Assembly (NCBI GenBank): GCA_963720375.1
Contig: CAVRFM010000003.1
Span: 38,934-102,933 of the forward strand
From: JAPLHP01 sp963720375
Lineage (GTDB): Bacteria > Chloroflexota > Dehalococcoidia > UBA2247 > RBG-13-53-26
DNA: 64,000 nucleotides
Direction: 5' to 3'
Numbering within the stretch: the stretch's first letter is position 1; each line of letters opens with the position of its first letter. The position numbers and the translations under genes are program-made. The notes beneath the pieces are model-generated. The model saw only the letters and a program-made list of their open reading frames with translations, was not told the origin of the DNA and searched no databases. Below, piece by piece: positions 8,287-17,262 of this stretch.

Positions 8287-8790
8287 ATGTCAGACCACAC
8301 TGAGATCAACATCCGCCAGGCAAAGTCCGGAGACGTGAAGGCGATAGCCGTTATCCTGCGTGGGCTGGGCTGGTTCACCTATATGAATGATGAGACCCTG
8401 GCGGACACAGAGCGGCGTATTACCAGGCAGATCGATCTGTGTCATGCCGATAAGAGCCATACGGTGCTTGTGGCTGAAGACCGGGGCGGCGCAGTGTTGG
8501 GCTATGCGGCTGTCCACTGGCTGCCATACCTGATACTGCCGGGTTCCGAGGGCTACATCTCGGAGTTGTTCGTCAGTGAATCAGCGCGGGGCAAAGGGAT
8601 CGGCACCAGGCTGCTCGCGGCAGTGACGGCACAGGCAATGAAACGGGGCTGCACCCGTCTGATGCTGGTGAACCGCCGCAGTCGCGACTCATACAGGAGG
8701 GGCTTCTACAGCAAGCTGGGGTGGAAGGAGCGGGAGGAGTTTGCCAATTTTATACTCCAGCTGCCGGCGAAGGCATCAAACCGGCCCTGA
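8287..8790 (+). CDS. GNAT family N-acetyltransferase
   Basis: The 167-residue product has GNAT motif A (LFVSESARGKGIGTRLLAAV) with the acetyl-CoA pyrophosphate loop RGKGIG. It is preceded by a beta strand (GYISELFV) and followed by the motif B region (FYSKLGWKERE). The ATG at 8287 follows GGAGGA by four bases; the in-frame TTG at 8275 lies before that site. GNAT enzymes move acetyl from acetyl-CoA to amines on proteins, antibiotics or small molecules. The acceptor is not predictable. It is monocistronic and convergent with the gene at 8870. Confidence 0.9.
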   Translation: MSDHTEINIRQAKSGDVKAIAVILRGLGWFTYMNDETLADTERRITRQIDLCHADKSHTVLVAEDRGGAVLGYAAVHWLPYLILPGSEGYISELFVSESARGKGIGTRLLAAVTAQAMKRGCTRLMLVNRRSRDSYRRGFYSKLGWKEREEFANFILQLPAKASNRP

Positions 8791-8869
8791 AATGCAATCC
8801 CTGAATTCTAGTCGCAGCTTCCGGCGCGTGTGATATCTCCCCCAGAGAAAATAACGGGGGGCGGTCCTC

Positions 8870-9388
8870 TCAGTTGCGCATTACATGGACTCGGCCGTTC
8901 CCGGACTCGTCTGCGACGCCGAGCCATGCGAGCAGGCTGAGGTCATGCATATCGGCCACTTTTCGGGAGAGCCATATCCAGCACCTTGTGGCATCTTTTA
9001 CAGGTGCATTCAGGGTCAGTCTTTGCCCTGTTTGCAGTCTCTGCACCCACTCCCACAGCTCATCGAGGCTGTTCACCTGACCGCTGTCTTTCAGTGACCT
9101 GTCTATGGAGAATACGGATGGCAGGGTTGAGGCCCACAGTGCGTGGGCATTCCCCTCCTGCGGCCTGACAGCCATTTTCTGTTCCGGCCACTCCCGGACC
9201 ACGCGATCCGACAGCTCGTCAGGGCCGTCCAACTGCTCATGCTCCCGGATAGATACATCTATAGGGAAGGCAGTCGGCTGACCTGAACTCGGCTGCGAGG
9301 TACCCGGGGGTAAGCCTGCGAATAACGCTGTGAATAACACGCGAGCCAGGCCTTCGCTGACGCTGTCAATAGATTCGCTATGCAGCAC
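8870..9388 (-). CDS. Hypothetical protein, GTG start
   Basis: The open frame extends upstream, but a GTG at 9388 sits right after GGAGGTG, the best ribosome site in the region, giving 172 residues. The sequence is proline, serine and aspartate rich at first (GLPPGTSQPSSGQ). It ends in a region rich in tryptophan and conserved-looking hydrophobics (LDELWEWVQRLQTGQRLTLN; DATRCWIWLSRKVADMHDLS; LLAWLGVADESGNGRVHV). There is no signal peptide, membrane helix or metal motif. I do not recognise the family. It is transcribed divergently from the nitroreductase at 9654. Confidence 0.6.
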   Translation of the reverse strand: MLHSESIDSVSEGLARVLFTALFAGLPPGTSQPSSGQPTAFPIDVSIREHEQLDGPDELSDRVVREWPEQKMAVRPQEGNAHALWASTLPSVFSIDRSLKDSGQVNSLDELWEWVQRLQTGQRLTLNAPVKDATRCWIWLSRKVADMHDLSLLAWLGVADESGNGRVHVMRN

Positions 9389-9536
9389 GGTGCACCTCCG
9401 ACAATATATATCGCTAGAGATCATATCCATGATAGTAATATGTGTCAATAATCGTATGGGATTGACCATGATCAGGGCAGATGTCATTTTGATTACAATG
9501 TAGTTACATTTTGAGTTCCGGGTCAGGGGATGACAC

Positions 9537-9560
9537 AGGGGCGGTTGGCGAACCGTCCCT
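9537..9560. repeat. GGGGCGGTT hairpin repeat
   Basis: AGGGGCGGTT-GGCG-AACCGTCCCT forms a 10-bp stem with one G-T pair. It lies between divergent genes, so it is not a terminator for either one. It belongs to the same palindrome family as 6880, 41081 and 54363. Confidence 0.7.
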
Positions 9561-9653
9561 GCACCGGCAGGAGCATATTGGACGTCAAACCGGCTTGTGA
9601 TAGACTTGGCGGTGGGATGACAGCGCTGGAGGCACATCCGGAGGAGGTTTGGC

Positions 9654-10163
9654 ATGGAAGCACTGGAAGCGATAAAGGGGAGAAGGAGCATCAGGAGTTA
9701 TGAGTCCAGGGAGATACCGGAAGAAAAGCTGATGCAGGTGCTGGAGGCGGGGCACTGGGCGCCTTCGGCCAGCAACTTCCAGCCGTGGAAGTTTATCGTG
9801 GTGAAGGATGAAAAGGTACGGAAGGAGCTGGCCCAGGTCTCCACCTACGGCAAGTTTATGACCCAGGCGCCGGTGGCCATTGCCGTGGTCATCGATCCGC
9901 AGGGCTCCAATCACCCGGTGGAGGACGGGGCGGCTGCTACCCAGAACATGCTTCTGGCTGCCTGTGCTCTGGGCCTGGGAAGCTGCTGGACCGGCTCCTA
10001 CGGCTCCGTCTATGAGGACAAGGCAAAGAAGATCCTCGGTATCCCTGAGGACAAGAGGCTGCTGTCATTGATCTCCCTGGGCTATGCGGCGGAAAAGGGC
10101 AGCAGCAGCCGGCGACCGCTGAAAGAGATGGTAGGCTACGACCACTACGCCTGGAGGAGCTGA
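9654..10163 (+). CDS. Nitroreductase family protein (short form)
   Basis: The 169-residue protein has the family landmarks: GRRSIRSYESREIPEEKL at the N-terminus (FMN phosphate arginines), APSASNFQPWKFIVV, and AAATQNMLLAACALGLGSCW for the second flavin contact, then LLSLISLGYA. It is shorter than the paralogue at 3728, like the small NADH-dependent subfamily. The ATG follows GGAGGAGG. Likely an FMN-dependent oxidoreductase acting as a dimer; the substrate is unknown. It sits 67 bp before a flavodoxin-like gene, so two flavoproteins are adjacent, but that gene has its own promoter-like sequence. Confidence 0.9.
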   Translation: MEALEAIKGRRSIRSYESREIPEEKLMQVLEAGHWAPSASNFQPWKFIVVKDEKVRKELAQVSTYGKFMTQAPVAIAVVIDPQGSNHPVEDGAAATQNMLLAACALGLGSCWTGSYGSVYEDKAKKILGIPEDKRLLSLISLGYAAEKGSSSRRPLKEMVGYDHYAWRS

Positions 10164-10194
10164 CCGGCCTCCAATAGTCTCCGATAGTCACGGG

Positions 10195-10203
10195 TGATAT
10201 AAT
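10195..10203 (+). promoter_or_regulatory. Extended -10 promoter upstream of the flavodoxin-like gene
   Basis: TGATATAAT matches the extended -10 pattern TGnTATAAT and ends 27 bp before the ATG at 10231. No good -35 is visible at 17-18 bp, as expected for extended -10 promoters. The same form occurs in the dispersed repeats of 18-33 kb. Confidence 0.55.
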
Positions 10204-10230
10204 GCGGTTGGAATCGAAGAGGGGGTATTG

Positions 10231-10650
10231 ATGAAGACAGTCGTTGTTTACCAGTCGTTATTGGGCACAACACGAAAATATGCCCAGTGGCTGCGTGAGT
10301 CCCTGGAAGCGGACATGTTCAAGGCGGGCCAGGTAAGTGCTGAGAGGATGCAGGCATATGATCTTGTGGTGTTATGTACGGCCACGTACATGGGGTGGAT
10401 CAGGGGTGGGGGATACCTGAAGAAGAGATGGAAGGTCCTGAAGGGGAAGAGGGTGATCTTGGTGGTGACGGGCATGTCCCCCGCCGAATCTGCCGACAGC
10501 AGGAGAAGTTACGAGAAGATCCCCGAATACATCAGGCAGAACATCAAGTATTTCAAACTGCCGGGGAAGGTAGCATCAGCGGGCGCGGATAAGGTGAAGA
10601 AGGAAAATCTGGAGCCAGTGATGGAATATATCCGCGGCCTCCAGGCGTGA
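10231..10650 (+). CDS. Flavodoxin-domain protein (paralogue of 18345)
   Basis: The 139-residue protein begins KTVVVYQSLLGTTRKYAQWL, the phosphate-binding loop of flavodoxin-like folds (Y-x-S-x-x-G-x-T). It continues with DLVVLCTATYMGWIRGGGYLKKRW, the loop near the isoalloxazine ring, and VILVVTGMSP. It ends with KVKKENLEPVMEYIRGL. This resembles the flavodoxin_5/menaquinone-dependent protoporphyrinogen oxidase (HemG) group, but the assignment of activity is inference. GAGGGGG precedes the ATG. A close paralogue lies at 18345; both come as single genes behind extended -10 or TTGACA promoters. Confidence 0.85.
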   Translation: MKTVVVYQSLLGTTRKYAQWLRESLEADMFKAGQVSAERMQAYDLVVLCTATYMGWIRGGGYLKKRWKVLKGKRVILVVTGMSPAESADSRRSYEKIPEYIRQNIKYFKLPGKVASAGADKVKKENLEPVMEYIRGLQA

Positions 10651-10659
10651 TCCTTAGTA

Positions 10660-10681
10660 GGACAGGTCTGAAGACCTGTCC
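10660..10681. terminator. Hairpin after the flavodoxin-like gene
   Basis: GGACAGGTCT-GA-AGACCTGTCC is a perfect 10-bp stem ten bases after the stop codon. It lacks a T run, so factor-independent termination is uncertain. Apart from a TATAAT at 10943-10948 the 10651-10993 gap holds nothing else I can name. Confidence 0.55.
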
Positions 10682-10993
10682 CTACGCTATAAGAAAAGTG
10701 TGCCGATGTTGATGATGGGAGTGGGAGGGGGAGAGGTTTTTGTCCCTCTTTTAGTTTCCTCTCGCTCTTTGGCATGGCCTTCCCCTTATATTTAGCCCCC
10801 TCCCCGCTTATCTCTCGTCCGCGTGAAACCTTGAGTCATTGTCCCAGAAGCACCCGGTGGCGTATGTGACTTTGGTCTCTCGCAGAGCAGGGGCAATGGG
10901 TAAACAGGACGCAAAATAGGGGAAAAGGCCCGGCGAGTGCCGTATAATGAAATAGGCAGGAATATCCGTGATTCTCTATAAGGACGGTGAGCG

Positions 10994-12301
10994 ATGGCAG
11001 CAAAGTACAGTGACCTGAACGGTTACTTCGAATACAAGGGGAGGCAATTTGCGGAGAGGTGCACCAACTGCGGATTGTGCCTGGAGGTCTGCCCCGTCTT
11101 TCCTCTGACGAAGGCGGCCCATATAGGGCCGAAGGCTGCCATGGAAAAGGTGACTGACCTGCTCAAAGGCGGTGAGCCGTCCGAGGAAGCTTACGAAGTC
11201 GTCTTCAGTTGTAACCGCGGTTGCGGCCTGTGTGCAAAGGCATGTCCTGAAGGGCTCATGCCCTATTATCTGGGTTTCGTACCGGCAGCCGCCAGGCTGG
11301 CCGGTGCCGGGATGAAACTCCCGGCTCTCACCTACCAGCATCTGCCCGGAGACCGCTACAACTTTGCCAGCGTCTTTTCTGCCCTCCAGGTTAAGCCTTC
11401 AGAGGTGCGCTGGATGAGAAAGCCGCCGCCCAACCCTGAGCCTGCAGAAGTGGTCTTGTTCACCGGATGCGCTCCGCTCGGCATCCCCCACACCCTGCTG
11501 GAAACCATAGACATCCTGGACAGCATGGGGACAGACTTTGTCACTCTTGCCGGCGGCGAGCTTTGCTGCGGGATGGCCCATACGCTGTGGGGCGATCTGA
11601 AGGCTGCTCAGAGAATGGGACAGGAGCTTGTCTCAGCCATTGCCGCCTTTCGTCCCAAGAAGGCGGTGTTCTTTTGCAGCGGCTGCTATGTGATGTGCCT
11701 GGGCACGCTGCCCCGGTTCGGCACTGTTCCCTTTCAGTCATATGAGCTGGCCCAGTTCCTGCTGGACAACCTGGACAAAATCCCTCTCAAACATAAAGTA
11801 GACAGGGTGGTTACGGTGCACGACAGCTGCCATGTGGCCCGCCTGGGTACATTCGATCTAACGCGGCGGCTGCTCCAATCCATTCCAGGCATTACCCTGG
11901 TGGAGATGGCCCACAACAGGGCGGATGCCCTCTGCTGCGGAGGGTACACCAACACTGCGCATCCGGAGATAAGCGGACCGATGCGCCGGGCACCCATGAA
12001 TGAGGCCAAGGCCAGCGGTGCCGGAATCATGGCTACCCTCTGCGCCGGCTGCCAGCAGAGCTTTGCCCCCCTGGAACGCCAGTATCCCTTTGAGGTCCGC
12101 AACTACATCAGCCTCCTGGCCGAGGCCGTCGGAGTGCAACACGAAGACAGATTCAAGAAGTATGTCAGGTTGGCCAATGTCCCCGATGTAATGGCCCAGG
12201 CCCGGGACTACATCAGCGCCAGCGACTTCACCCCGGAGGAGATGGAGAGGGTACTGCCCGACTACCTCAACCGCTATTGCCTCAAGCATGGCATCCCCTG
12301 A
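10994..12301 (+). CDS. (Fe-S)-binding oxidoreductase subunit with two CCG domains (HdrD/GlpC-like)
   Basis: The 435-residue protein has two [4Fe-4S] sites at the N-terminus: CTNCGLCLEVCPVFP (about residues 24-38) and CNRGCGLCAKACPEG (about 75-89). Two cysteine-rich CCG domains follow (CCGMAH ... CSGCYVMC, then HDSCHVAR ... CCGG ... CAGCQQSF). This order is that of the heterodisulfide reductase D/GlpC/LutA superfamily. CCG domains bind non-cubane clusters or serve electron transfer. A partner flavoprotein is not adjacent, so the substrate (disulfide, lactate or glycerol-phosphate type) stays open. It lacks membrane helices. The TATAAT at 10943 may be its promoter. Confidence 0.9.
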   Translation: MAAKYSDLNGYFEYKGRQFAERCTNCGLCLEVCPVFPLTKAAHIGPKAAMEKVTDLLKGGEPSEEAYEVVFSCNRGCGLCAKACPEGLMPYYLGFVPAAARLAGAGMKLPALTYQHLPGDRYNFASVFSALQVKPSEVRWMRKPPPNPEPAEVVLFTGCAPLGIPHTLLETIDILDSMGTDFVTLAGGELCCGMAHTLWGDLKAAQRMGQELVSAIAAFRPKKAVFFCSGCYVMCLGTLPRFGTVPFQSYELAQFLLDNLDKIPLKHKVDRVVTVHDSCHVARLGTFDLTRRLLQSIPGITLVEMAHNRADALCCGGYTNTAHPEISGPMRRAPMNEAKASGAGIMATLCAGCQQSFAPLERQYPFEVRNYISLLAEAVGVQHEDRFKKYVRLANVPDVMAQARDYISASDFTPEEMERVLPDYLNRYCLKHGIP

Positions 12302-12487
12302 ATACCTCCAGCCCAAAGGCGGCATACGCTGCTGCCGTATCGGCACAGACTGGGGAAGCCCCCACTTCTTGATGTGACTTAAGTTACGGAAATGCTTCCC
12401 TGCTGCGGCCATAATCAAGGGTAATTAGAAAAGTCCAGGATTCCGGTGCGTGCGAAGAGCACGGTCTTGGGAACAAGGAGGCGAAAC

Positions 12488-12727
12488 ATGTGGTGCGGTT
12501 GGCATGAAGGTATCGGCTGGTGGCCGGTAGTTGGCGGAATATTTATGGTGCTATTCTGGGTCGGAATTGTTGCCCTGGTGATCTGGGGGATCAGCAGACT
12601 GACCAGGGGCAGGGGTTCCGGGCCAGCGAGCCGGGAAGGCGGGCCGCTGGATATCGCCAGGGACCGCTATGCCCGCGGCGAGATCAGCCGGGAGGAGTTC
12701 GAGCAGATCAAGAAAGACCTGTCTTAG
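12488..12727 (+). CDS. SHOCT-domain small membrane protein
   Basis: The 79-residue protein starts at an ATG after AAGGAGGCG. A tryptophan-rich N-terminus (MWCGWHEGIGWWP) leads into one membrane helix (GGIFMVLFWVGIVALVIWGI), a basic linker, and a C-terminal SHOCT motif (DIARDRYARGEISREEFEQI). SHOCT tails are oligomerisation helices found on many small membrane proteins. The exact role is unknown. It follows the Fe-S protein on the same strand after 186 bp. Confidence 0.85.
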   Translation: MWCGWHEGIGWWPVVGGIFMVLFWVGIVALVIWGISRLTRGRGSGPASREGGPLDIARDRYARGEISREEFEQIKKDLS

Positions 12728-12804
12728 CTCAGAAGAGGCAATCAAAGGCGCGCGGTGGGGTGGGCAGAGGAAACGGAAACCCACCCCTCTTCTGTTTCTC
12801 GATA

Positions 12805-13059
12805 TTACTGATCAGCCTTCTTCTTTTGCGTTAGCTCCTGCATTATCCTCTGGTAGGTCTTCTCCCCGACACATTCTCTGGCGTACTCACACCACTCGAC
12901 GCACGATACCAGGTCGTTATAGATCACCTGGCCACACTTGAGGCACTTTGCGCTGGCCTCGTTGGAGAAGACCTCAATTTCCTCGCCACATCCGGGGCAG
13001 GCCCTTATCTCCAGCCTCGGCGTGCGGATGCCGGCAGCGCCCGGGCATTGATTCATCAT
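12805..13059 (-). CDS. Small zinc-ribbon protein with a cysteine-rich tail
   Basis: An 84-residue protein whose ATG follows GGTGGAG. It has a rubredoxin-like zinc ribbon (CPGCGEEIEVFSNEASAKCLKCG) and then SCVEWCEYARECVG, a cysteine pattern I have seen at the end of bacterial HD-domain hydrolases. Six cysteines could bind one zinc plus another metal or cluster. No catalytic domain is present. The start at 13206 in the same frame lacks a ribosome site and adds unlikely sequence. Function unknown. Confidence 0.7.
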   Translation of the reverse strand: MMNQCPGAAGIRTPRLEIRACPGCGEEIEVFSNEASAKCLKCGQVIYNDLVSCVEWCEYARECVGEKTYQRIMQELTQKKKADQ

Positions 13060-13192
13060 CACTCCACCTCTAAACTCCAGTCCCTTGCGGCTTTGCTCTG
13101 CATCTTCGGGCATTCGGCCGTTTTCAGCTTCAGGCGGACCGTGCAGAGCTGTCAACTGTGCCTGTGGGGAATTATAGCACCCTTGCACAATG

Positions 13193-13201
13193 TGATATAA
13201 T
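13193..13201 (+). promoter_or_regulatory. Extended -10 promoter-like site upstream of the aquaporin gene
   Basis: TGATATAAT lies in the divergent gap and reads toward the aquaporin, about 140 bp before its ATG. It matches the TGnTATAAT form found elsewhere in this window. The long leader is unexplained. Confidence 0.4.
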
Positions 13202-13341
13202 CTCACAAAACTTCTGGTGTCGCCCGATGACAGGACACTGCGGGGTGTCCGGGATTCTCAAGGCGATCCTGGAGTGAGGTCTCACAATTCGGGAGACAGC
13301 CCGCTGAGGGCTGAAAATATAAGAGAGGAGGGAGCAAGGTC

Positions 13342-14031
13342 ATGAAGAAGTACCTGGCTGAGTTGATCGGGACCTTCGTCCTGGTCATCGGTGGGTGCGG
13401 GAGTGCGGTGATTGCCGGCGGTCATATCGGTTATCTCGGCATAGCATTGGCGTTTGGTTTGACGGTGCTGATTATGGTCTATGCCATAGGGAGGATATCG
13501 GGGTGCCACATCAATCCGGCAATTACGGTGGCAATGTGGGTGGCCGGCAAGATCAAGTCCAAGGATGCCATCTTCTACATCATCTTCCAGTGCGTTGGGG
13601 CGATCATTGCTGCGGCAGTGCTCCTGGCCATTGCCCACGGCCTGCACGGCTACTCCCTGGATGTCAATGGTCTGGGGCAGAATGGTTATGGGTCTCATTC
13701 CCCCTCAGGGTATTCTCTTGCGGCGTGTTTCGTCTTTGAGGCTGTGTTCACGGCATTGTTCCTCTTCGTGATATTTGGCTCGACCCATAAGGCAGCGCCT
13801 GCCGGATTTGCGGGGATAGCGATCGGGCTCGCGCTGACGCTTATCCATCTGGTGGGGATTCCCATAACCGGGACGTCTGTCAATCCGGCCAGAAGTTTAG
13901 GGCCTGCGGTTTTTGTTGGCGGAGCTGCGCTTAGCCAACTTTGGCTCTTCATCGTCGCTCCCATCGTCGGTGCTGTCGTGGCAGCCATCTGCTGGAAAGC
14001 CGTATTCGAAAAAGAAGAAAAAGAAGGATAG
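13342..14031 (+). CDS. aqpZ: MIP-family aquaporin
   Basis: The 229-residue membrane protein has six hydrophobic helices and both pore loops with Asn-Pro-Ala: HINPAITVA (Asn58) and SVNPARSLGPA (Asn181). SVNPARS and the GCHINPA context fit the aquaporin Z-like water channels better than glycerol facilitators, which usually carry an Asp after the second NPA-Arg. It has the GTFVLVIGG helix 1 and the C-terminal PIVGAVVAAICWK helix. It would let water cross the inner membrane. The gene is single; the following 490 bp is repeat-rich. Confidence 0.93.
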   Translation: MKKYLAELIGTFVLVIGGCGSAVIAGGHIGYLGIALAFGLTVLIMVYAIGRISGCHINPAITVAMWVAGKIKSKDAIFYIIFQCVGAIIAAAVLLAIAHGLHGYSLDVNGLGQNGYGSHSPSGYSLAACFVFEAVFTALFLFVIFGSTHKAAPAGFAGIAIGLALTLIHLVGIPITGTSVNPARSLGPAVFVGGAALSQLWLFIVAPIVGAVVAAICWKAVFEKEEKEG

Positions 14032-14089
14032 AAAGGCCGACTATAAGCCCACGCAAGTGGGAATCCAGATGGGGATATCTATAATACCC

Positions 14090-14294
14090 TCTCCCTGTGA
14101 TGGGAGAGGGCTGGAGTGAGGGTGACGTTTCCCCCTCCCTCTGGCTCCCTCCCGCCAGGGGAGGGAGAAGGGGTGGATTCCCGCTCCCCGTTTTCGCTGG
14201 GACAAGCTTCGCAGTAATGATATCCACCCTCGAGGGCGACTCACGAGTCGCCCCTACAGAGATTGCTTCGTCGCTGCGCTCCTCGCAATGACAC
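14090..14294. repeat. Cluster of REP-like palindromes in the 14032-14520 gap
   Basis: Several inverted repeats are packed together. CCCTCTCCC / GGGAGAGGG lies around 14090-14110 and CCCTCCC / GGGAGGG around 14130-14170. GGATTCCCGC begins at 14175. GGGCGACTC-AC-GAGTCGCCC (14234-14253) is a perfect 9-bp stem, and a TCCTCGCAATGACAC end (14280-14294) is shared with 6933-6953. No protein gene is supported here. Confidence 0.65.
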
Positions 14295-14484
14295 TTGAAC
14301 ACTGGTCAGGTCGGGGACCTGACACCCACTGTGAGAATCCACGGATTTGGCAGAATGATGTGCGGCTGATATCACAAAGCGAATAGCGCCTGTTTCTGCA
14401 GCTAAGCCCCGGCTCCGTGTTGCACCCGCTCCATGCGTCCATGTATATTACTATCAGGCATTTGTTTCACAAATGAGGTGGACC

Positions 14485-14520
14485 ATGGCCAAAATTCAGT
14501 TAGCCTTCATCACAAGATAG
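14485..14520 (+). other. 11-codon in-frame leader ORF ending directly at the next start
   Basis: GAGGTGG precedes an ATG that opens a frame MAKIQLAFITR and then TAG, immediately followed by the ATG of the CoA-binding protein in the same frame. It could be a translated leader that couples to the next gene, or an N-terminal extension cut by a TAG. Confidence 0.4.
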
Positions 14521-15933
14521 ATGAAATCACAGTACAGTGACCTTAGCCCTCTTTTTGAACCTCGCGGTGTTGCCGTTATCGGTTCAATGAAGGAAGGCTA
14601 TGGTGAAGGCCACACCGTAATACGGAACATGGTCGATTTCGGCTTCTCCGGCAGTATCTACCCTATCAGCCGTTCGAATGAGTCGGTGTTGGGTATGAGG
14701 GCCTATCCAAGTGTCAACGATGTGAATGATCATGTTGACCTGGCTGTTGTGGTCACGCCTCCGGCAACGGTACTGGCATTGATCGAACAATGCGGCCGGA
14801 AAGGAATAAAGGCTGTCATCGTTGAGACTGAGGGTTTTGCTGAGGCCGGCCAGGACGGAGCCAGGCTTCAGCGGCAACTGGTAGAGGTGGCCCGCCGTAC
14901 CGGGATGCGTCTGCTGGGGCCGAATACACTGGGCATTCTCAACAGCAGCAACGATCTGGTGACTGAGCCCTATCCCTATGGCCGCAACAAGCCCCCGAGC
15001 GGAGGCATAGGCTATTCCAGTCAGACCGGCCTGCTCACCTTCGGGGTGCACCCCATTAGAGACAAGGCCTGTCCGATCAGCAAGGTGTGCGACTTCGGCA
15101 ACAAGTGCGACATCAATGAGGTTGACCTTCTCCCCTATCTGGCAGATGACCCCAGGACGAAGGTGATCGCGATGCACCTGGAGGACGTGAAGGATGGCCG
15201 GAGGTTCATGGATGTGGCGCGGAGGGCCGCTGCCCGGAAGCCGCTGCTCATTTTCAAAACGGGCCGGAGCGAGGCAGGGGCGAGAGCCGCATCCTCCCAC
15301 ACCGGCGCACTGGCGGGAGATGATGAGGTTCATGGGGGTGCCTTCAGGCAGGCGGGGGTTATCAGACTTAACAGCTGGCGGGAGTTCTGGGAAGTACCCA
15401 AGGCCCTGTCCATGCAGCCGCTGCCCAGGGGCAACCGGATCGCCATTATCACTGCCACCGGCGGGGCAGGCGTCATATCGCTCGATGCGGCCATAGAGGC
15501 CGGGTTAACTCCGGCCATTTTCGGGGCCGGCACAGTGAGGCAACTGGAGAGGCTGTCCCCCAGGTTGGTCAACAACCCGGTGGATGTAGGTCCGCTTATG
15601 GCTGTCCGGGAGAAGCCCTTTACCATCTATGAGGAAGTGGTGCCGCCGGTGCTTGCCGATGACAACGTGGACTGTGTGACGATTGTGTGCCATTTGGGGC
15701 CGTTGATTGTAGACGTTTTCAGACATCTGGCGCCGCAAATAGCGAATATCTCCAAGCCGGTGACCGTCTTTGGCTATGGAATTGATCTGGCTCTAATGGA
15801 GGAATCGGCACGGCAGCTGCAGGGACTGGGACTGCCGACTTATCTCGACCTGGATCTGGCCGTCAAAGCGCTGGGCATTGCTGCCGAGTACGTCAGAATC
15901 AGGTCGGACGCTGATCACCAGGGGGGCCGGTAG
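14521..15933 (+). CDS. CoA-binding acyl-CoA synthetase (NDP-forming) alpha-type protein
   Basis: The 470-residue protein starts with a CoA-binding Rossmann domain (LFEPRGVAVIGSMKEG) and continues with the two ligase-CoA domains. The phosphohistidine loop SSHTGALAGDD lies near residue 258. A second domain carries NRIAIITATGGAGVISLDAA. The ATP-grasp (beta) part of ADP-forming acetyl-CoA synthetases is absent, so a separate beta subunit elsewhere would be needed, or the protein has another CoA role. The best ribosome site lies before the leader ORF at 14485 rather than this ATG. No beta subunit is nearby. Confidence 0.85.
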   Translation: MKSQYSDLSPLFEPRGVAVIGSMKEGYGEGHTVIRNMVDFGFSGSIYPISRSNESVLGMRAYPSVNDVNDHVDLAVVVTPPATVLALIEQCGRKGIKAVIVETEGFAEAGQDGARLQRQLVEVARRTGMRLLGPNTLGILNSSNDLVTEPYPYGRNKPPSGGIGYSSQTGLLTFGVHPIRDKACPISKVCDFGNKCDINEVDLLPYLADDPRTKVIAMHLEDVKDGRRFMDVARRAAARKPLLIFKTGRSEAGARAASSHTGALAGDDEVHGGAFRQAGVIRLNSWREFWEVPKALSMQPLPRGNRIAIITATGGAGVISLDAAIEAGLTPAIFGAGTVRQLERLSPRLVNNPVDVGPLMAVREKPFTIYEEVVPPVLADDNVDCVTIVCHLGPLIVDVFRHLAPQIANISKPVTVFGYGIDLALMEESARQLQGLGLPTYLDLDLAVKALGIAAEYVRIRSDADHQGGR

Positions 15934-16095
15934 CTTCGCAGATGCCGGCGGCTATGGTGAGTTTCCTGTATTTCTTATACTCTCCTCCATTTTCCATGCC
16001 AAGACACTGCTTTGAGGGAACAACCACGAGGGTTGGCTTTCCCTGCGGTTCTCTGCTACCCTAAGTGTTCACTGATTAGTGCAGTGCTTTGTCCG

Positions 16096-17262
16096 ATGAG
16101 TGAAGTGACCCCGGGCACAACTGAGAGCAAGAGCAGATACGGCCTGGTGATGGTCGCTTTCTCGTTTGCCATCGCCTTCATGCTGCACCTCCTGCTCTTC
16201 TCCACCGCACCGATGGTCGACGTCGTTATGGAGGAGATGCACCTGTCCCATGCCGGTTTCGGTTTCATCTTCTCGGCAGCGATGATCAGTCTGGTCATCT
16301 TCAGAATACCCTGGGGACTGGTAGGCGATAGAATCGGCTATCTCAATGCTTTCCGGATAGCCTTGCCTCTCACGGCGGGCTTTGCTGTGCTGAGGGCATT
16401 CGCGCCGGGATATGTGGTCCTCCTGCTGAGCCAGTTTCTTCTGGGGACGACCCTGGCCATGGTGCTCCCCTGCCTCCCGCTCATTGTGAAGGAGTGGTCA
16501 CCCGGGAGGCCGGGACTCTCCACGGGCATCTATGTTGCGGGTTTCGCTGCCGGCAATGCCACTGCCCTGGGGCTGACGCCGCAGTTGCTCAAGGTACTGG
16601 AGTGGAGAGATGTGCTCCTTGTTTACAGTGGACTGGCAGCAGCGATATGCCTGCTGTGGCTGGTCTTTGCCAGAAGCACAGCGAAGGGTGAATCCAGCTT
16701 GCGGCTTGACAGCTTCGCCAGGATTCTCAAGGACAAGTATGTCTGGGTGTTATTGCTTTTCATGATGGCATCGATGGGCAGCTACGATACGCTGGCTACC
16801 TGGATGCCAAAGGTGCTGGAGCTGAAGGGGCTCAAGGAGGCGCTGGCTTCCATTCTTCCCCTGGGATTCTTTCTGGCCGGGCCAATCGTGGGCCTCATCT
16901 CAGACAGGTTCAGTAATACCAGGCTGATCGTTGCTGTCTCAGGTGTTGTGGCCGCCATATCCATTGTGGGCATAAACTATGCTCCTTTTCCTGTAGTGCT
17001 CCTGTGCCTCTTTCTGGCGGGGTTCAGCACTATCGGCGTGCTTACCATCAGCCTGGCGATGCCCACCAAGCACGAGCGTCTCTCGGCTACTGCCGGCAGT
17101 GTCGTCGGGCTTACCTCGGCACTGGGCAATGTCGGTCCCCTCGCTATGCCTGTGCTCTTCGGTTTCCTCATGGATGTTACCGGGACCTTCTACGCCTCGA
17201 TTTTCAGCGTAGCTGCACTGGCCGGCATTGTCTTCATCATTGGCTCGAGGTTTAGTGAGTGA
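16096..17262 (+). CDS. MFS transporter
   Basis: A 388-residue protein with about 12 hydrophobic helices. The loop between helices 2 and 3 (RIPWGLVGDRIGYLNAFRIA) is the MFS signature. A related loop appears in the second half (GPIVGLISDRFSNTRLIV). I placed the start at the ATG at 16096, since the 28 preceding in-frame codons look non-coding. It resembles the nitrate/nitrite or organic-acid porter branch (CynX/NarK-like), but the substrate cannot be stated. It follows the CoA-binding protein by 160 bp on the same strand. Confidence 0.88.
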   Translation: MSEVTPGTTESKSRYGLVMVAFSFAIAFMLHLLLFSTAPMVDVVMEEMHLSHAGFGFIFSAAMISLVIFRIPWGLVGDRIGYLNAFRIALPLTAGFAVLRAFAPGYVVLLLSQFLLGTTLAMVLPCLPLIVKEWSPGRPGLSTGIYVAGFAAGNATALGLTPQLLKVLEWRDVLLVYSGLAAAICLLWLVFARSTAKGESSLRLDSFARILKDKYVWVLLLFMMASMGSYDTLATWMPKVLELKGLKEALASILPLGFFLAGPIVGLISDRFSNTRLIVAVSGVVAAISIVGINYAPFPVVLLCLFLAGFSTIGVLTISLAMPTKHERLSATAGSVVGLTSALGNVGPLAMPVLFGFLMDVTGTFYASIFSVAALAGIVFIIGSRFSE

